A stretch of 17,513 nucleotides of DNA, from positions 1 through 17,513 of the forward strand of contig JANBQS010000460.1 in NCBI GenBank assembly GCA_027577415.1, written 5' to 3'. Shown here in pieces: positions 15,859-17,513 of this stretch. Origin of the DNA: Coemansia sp. RSA 922 (lineage: Eukaryota; Kickxellomycota; Kickxellomycetes; Kickxellales; Kickxellaceae). The translations under genes and the position numbers were made by a program. Position 1 is the stretch's first letter; each line of letters opens with the position of its first letter. The notes beneath the pieces are model-generated. The model did no database searches. It was not told the origin of the DNA and saw only the letters and a program-made list of their open reading frames with translations.

Positions 15859-17405
15859 ATGAGTACTCAGATCGACCGCGGCCATTCGGCTCAGCGACCC
15901 ACGCACCTCAATGTGGCGACGCCGCTCTCCGCCCGCACCCTCGAGGCAATCCAGTGCGAGATTACCAAAGAGATGATAGCCATCATTGCCACCCACGCGA
16001 GGGCTGTCATTCCATGCACGCCTGCCGCTCCAGCTAACCCTGTCGTAGCATCCGACTCTACGAAACCCACTTTGTACCAGAGCTCTCGCTCAGGTGCCTG
16101 CGAGCGTCTGCCCTCGCCGCCAACCACGCCAGGCACTAGCGCTCTGTCGTCAATCCCGCCACTTGACATGTTTATCACAAATTTGGTGCTGCGCTCGCGC
16201 GTCCAGGCAGGTACACTGATTTGCACATTGGTCTACCTGCGCCGCTTGCGCCGCCGCCTGCCCAAGGAGGCTCGAGGTATGTAGTTGCTACTTTGCACGA
16301 ACAAGCGATGCTAATGGTCTCTAGCGCCACTAGCTACTGTGCTTCATTACGGTGCATATGAGTTGTCTGTCGTTGTGACAATCACTACCGTGCGCTAAGA
16401 TTCTGAGATGTGGTTGTTTGTGCTTTCGGTCGAGCCACGCACGCTTTTGTCCATTTCAGAGCCCACTTGTCGTAGCACGGCTATTGTTCTGACCTTTTTT
16501 ACTATTTTCTCGCCGCATTATTCCTTGACTTTGTTTACCTTTTTCTGCGACGTCATTTCCGAGTCTACTGCTTCGCCATCAAGTTTGAATTCCCCCTATT
16601 TCTGCCACTCCAACTAACAAATGCATTTTTGCACGTGCTGTGTAGGAATGGAGTGCACCTGCCATCGCATATTCTTGGCCACGCTCATCGTTGCTGGGTA
16701 AGTTGCGCAAATACTAAATTTGGACATGCATCCATGCATAGTGAAGAGCTCTCCTGCCTAATTTCTTGCAAAGTGGCCAATGGTCGTTGCGCGATTTATA
16801 CACCATGTCTATGTAGAAAGTACCTCAACGACGCATCGCCAAAGAACAAGTACTGGGCGCGCTACTCTACCGTATTTACCGTCGCCGAAGTCAACCTGAT
16901 GGAAAAACAGCTGCTATTTTTGCTCGACTTTGACCTGCGCATCGACAATGACGACTTGAACGACGCGGCGTCGTCTTTCTTTGTTGCCGAGGCCAAGCCC
17001 TCCATGCCGCTCACACCAACCACTCCGCCGTTCGGGGTTGTTCAACTCCAGGCCGGTGGCCACGACTCTGCTGCTGCTGCCAACATGGAGCGGCATGTGG
17101 AAGAGCGTGCCAGCATGGTGTCTGTGCCCATGGCGTCGATGGAGGCGCGTCCCTTACCTCGCAAGCTCCATGATGGCTACGCACACACCGAATCTACAAA
17201 GACGTACCCAGCCACTCTGGGTCTGGGTGGCCACCGTGAAATACACCCTCCAGCTGTCGCTATGAATGCGACCGCTACCAACGCAACGGAGATAGAAAAT
17301 GTAAGGAACATGCCTGCCAATGCACTTGCGCAAGCACATGGCCGAACGCACTCTGCAACCACTATTTACAGTGAACACAGAGCGACACGCCGCTGCTCTC
17401 AGTGA
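15859..17405 (+). CDS. PCL-type (Pho85-family) cyclin, spliced; 3' end uncertain
   Basis: The exons are 15859-16276, 16646-16697 and 16817 onward. The product is a cyclin of the PCL1/2 type, the G1 partners of the kinase Pho85 in yeast. The start is fixed by a TGA 6 nt upstream. After a variable N-terminus the cyclin box runs at about residues 101-205. It includes PPLDMFITNLVLRSRVQ, TLICTLVYLRRLRRRLP and, across intron 1, ARGMECTCHRIFLATLIVAG. Across intron 2 it continues KYLNDASPKNKYWARYS and then EVNLMEKQLLFLLDFDLRI. These match the family block HRIFLAALILAAKYLNDSSPKN closely, which fixes both junctions. The tail is Pro/Ser/Ala-rich. Read straight through, the frame ends at TGA 17403-17405, giving 352 residues. 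A GTAAGG donor at 17301 with an acceptor ending at 17414 would keep the phase and carry the frame to the window edge, so the gene may be truncated here. Confidence 0.88.
16277..16645 (+). other. Cyclin intron 1 (369 nt, phase 1)
   Basis: The donor is CGAG/GTATGT, a full consensus. The branch point is AACTAAC, with the branch A at 16617, 28 nt before the acceptor TGTGTAG ending at 16645. Removing it joins ARG to MECTCHRIF, matching the cyclin box without gap. It is three times longer than the other two introns in the window and contains a second, donor-proximal acceptor at 16324. Confidence 0.85.
16698..16816 (+). other. Cyclin intron 2 (119 nt, phase 2)
   Basis: The donor is GG/GTAAGT and the acceptor is TATGTAG, ending at 16816. 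The junction gives LIVAG-KYLND, which the family requires. A near-consensus branch site ATACTAAAT lies only 13 nt after the donor, well placed for an alternative acceptor at 16741 rather than for this one. CCTAATT at about 16757 is a weaker candidate for the long form. Confidence 0.8.
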
Positions 17406-17513
17406 GCTTAACAGACATGGCCAGCTCATAGAATGGATTGGATTATTGAACAGGCTGGACTTGTTCTCCAAGCACTGCCCCCTCCCACCTTTGCCACCAG
17501 CGCGCCAGCCTTG

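Noticed and set aside
16408..16617. Open frame of 69 codons inside cyclin intron 1
   Set aside because: It lies wholly within a well-supported intron, with branch point and acceptor directly after it, and including it would break the cyclin box.
16697..16816. Nested (stwintron-like) arrangement in cyclin intron 2
   Set aside because: Removing the inner 44-nt intron does create a GTGAAG donor, but the resulting outer junction to 16817 is out of frame with the cyclin box. A simple intron or alternative acceptor explains the data better.
1..17513. tRNA, rRNA, CRISPR arrays, insertion sequences or transposon remnants
   Set aside because: By eye I found no B-box/cloverleaf, no direct-repeat-and-spacer array, no terminal inverted repeats and no transposase or reverse-transcriptase motifs on either strand.

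Overview
The window looks like nuclear DNA of a fungus. It holds a GINS subunit, an eIF6 gene and a Pho85-type (PCL-like) cyclin. Coding regions are long, with only a few short GT-AG introns. Intergenic stretches carry TATA boxes, pyrimidine-rich leaders and AATAAA signals, and the spacers contain no operon structure. Sparse introns, many simple repeats inside genes and a secreted bacterial-type substrate-binding protein fit an early-diverging lineage (Kickxellomycotina or a related group), but that placement is inference from gene content only.

Layout: (1) 149-1975 (+), a 608-residue Ser/Pro/Ala-rich disordered protein of unknown function with a duplicated basic motif. (2) 2083-2826 (-), PSF1 of the GINS replicative-helicase complex, convergent with gene 1. 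(3) A 1.2 kb spacer. (4) 4024-5337 (+), a secreted protein resembling bacterial periplasmic binding proteins, with a clear TATA box. (5) 12096-5486 (-), a very large gene whose two long open frames join across one 116-nt phase-0 intron to give about 2164 residues. The product is mostly disordered, with many R-R-x-S sites and Gln/His repeats, and I do not recognise its function. (6) A 592-bp divergent promoter region. (7) 12689-13426 (+), TIF6/eIF6, intronless and full length. (8) A roughly 1.35 kb spacer with no gene seen, followed by a promoter region with MCB-like motifs. (9) 15859 onward (+), a PCL-type cyclin with at least two introns, preceded by an unusually long pyrimidine-rich leader almost free of ATG; its 3' end may lie beyond the window.

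The genes do not form one pathway. PSF1 (replication), TIF6 (60S ribosome maturation) and a G1-type cyclin all serve growth and division, but that is common for arbitrary neighbours in a compact fungal genome. The parts most worth a second look are the cyclin leader and its splice-site choices, the giant phospho-site-rich protein, and the bacterial-type binding protein that has no visible transporter partner.
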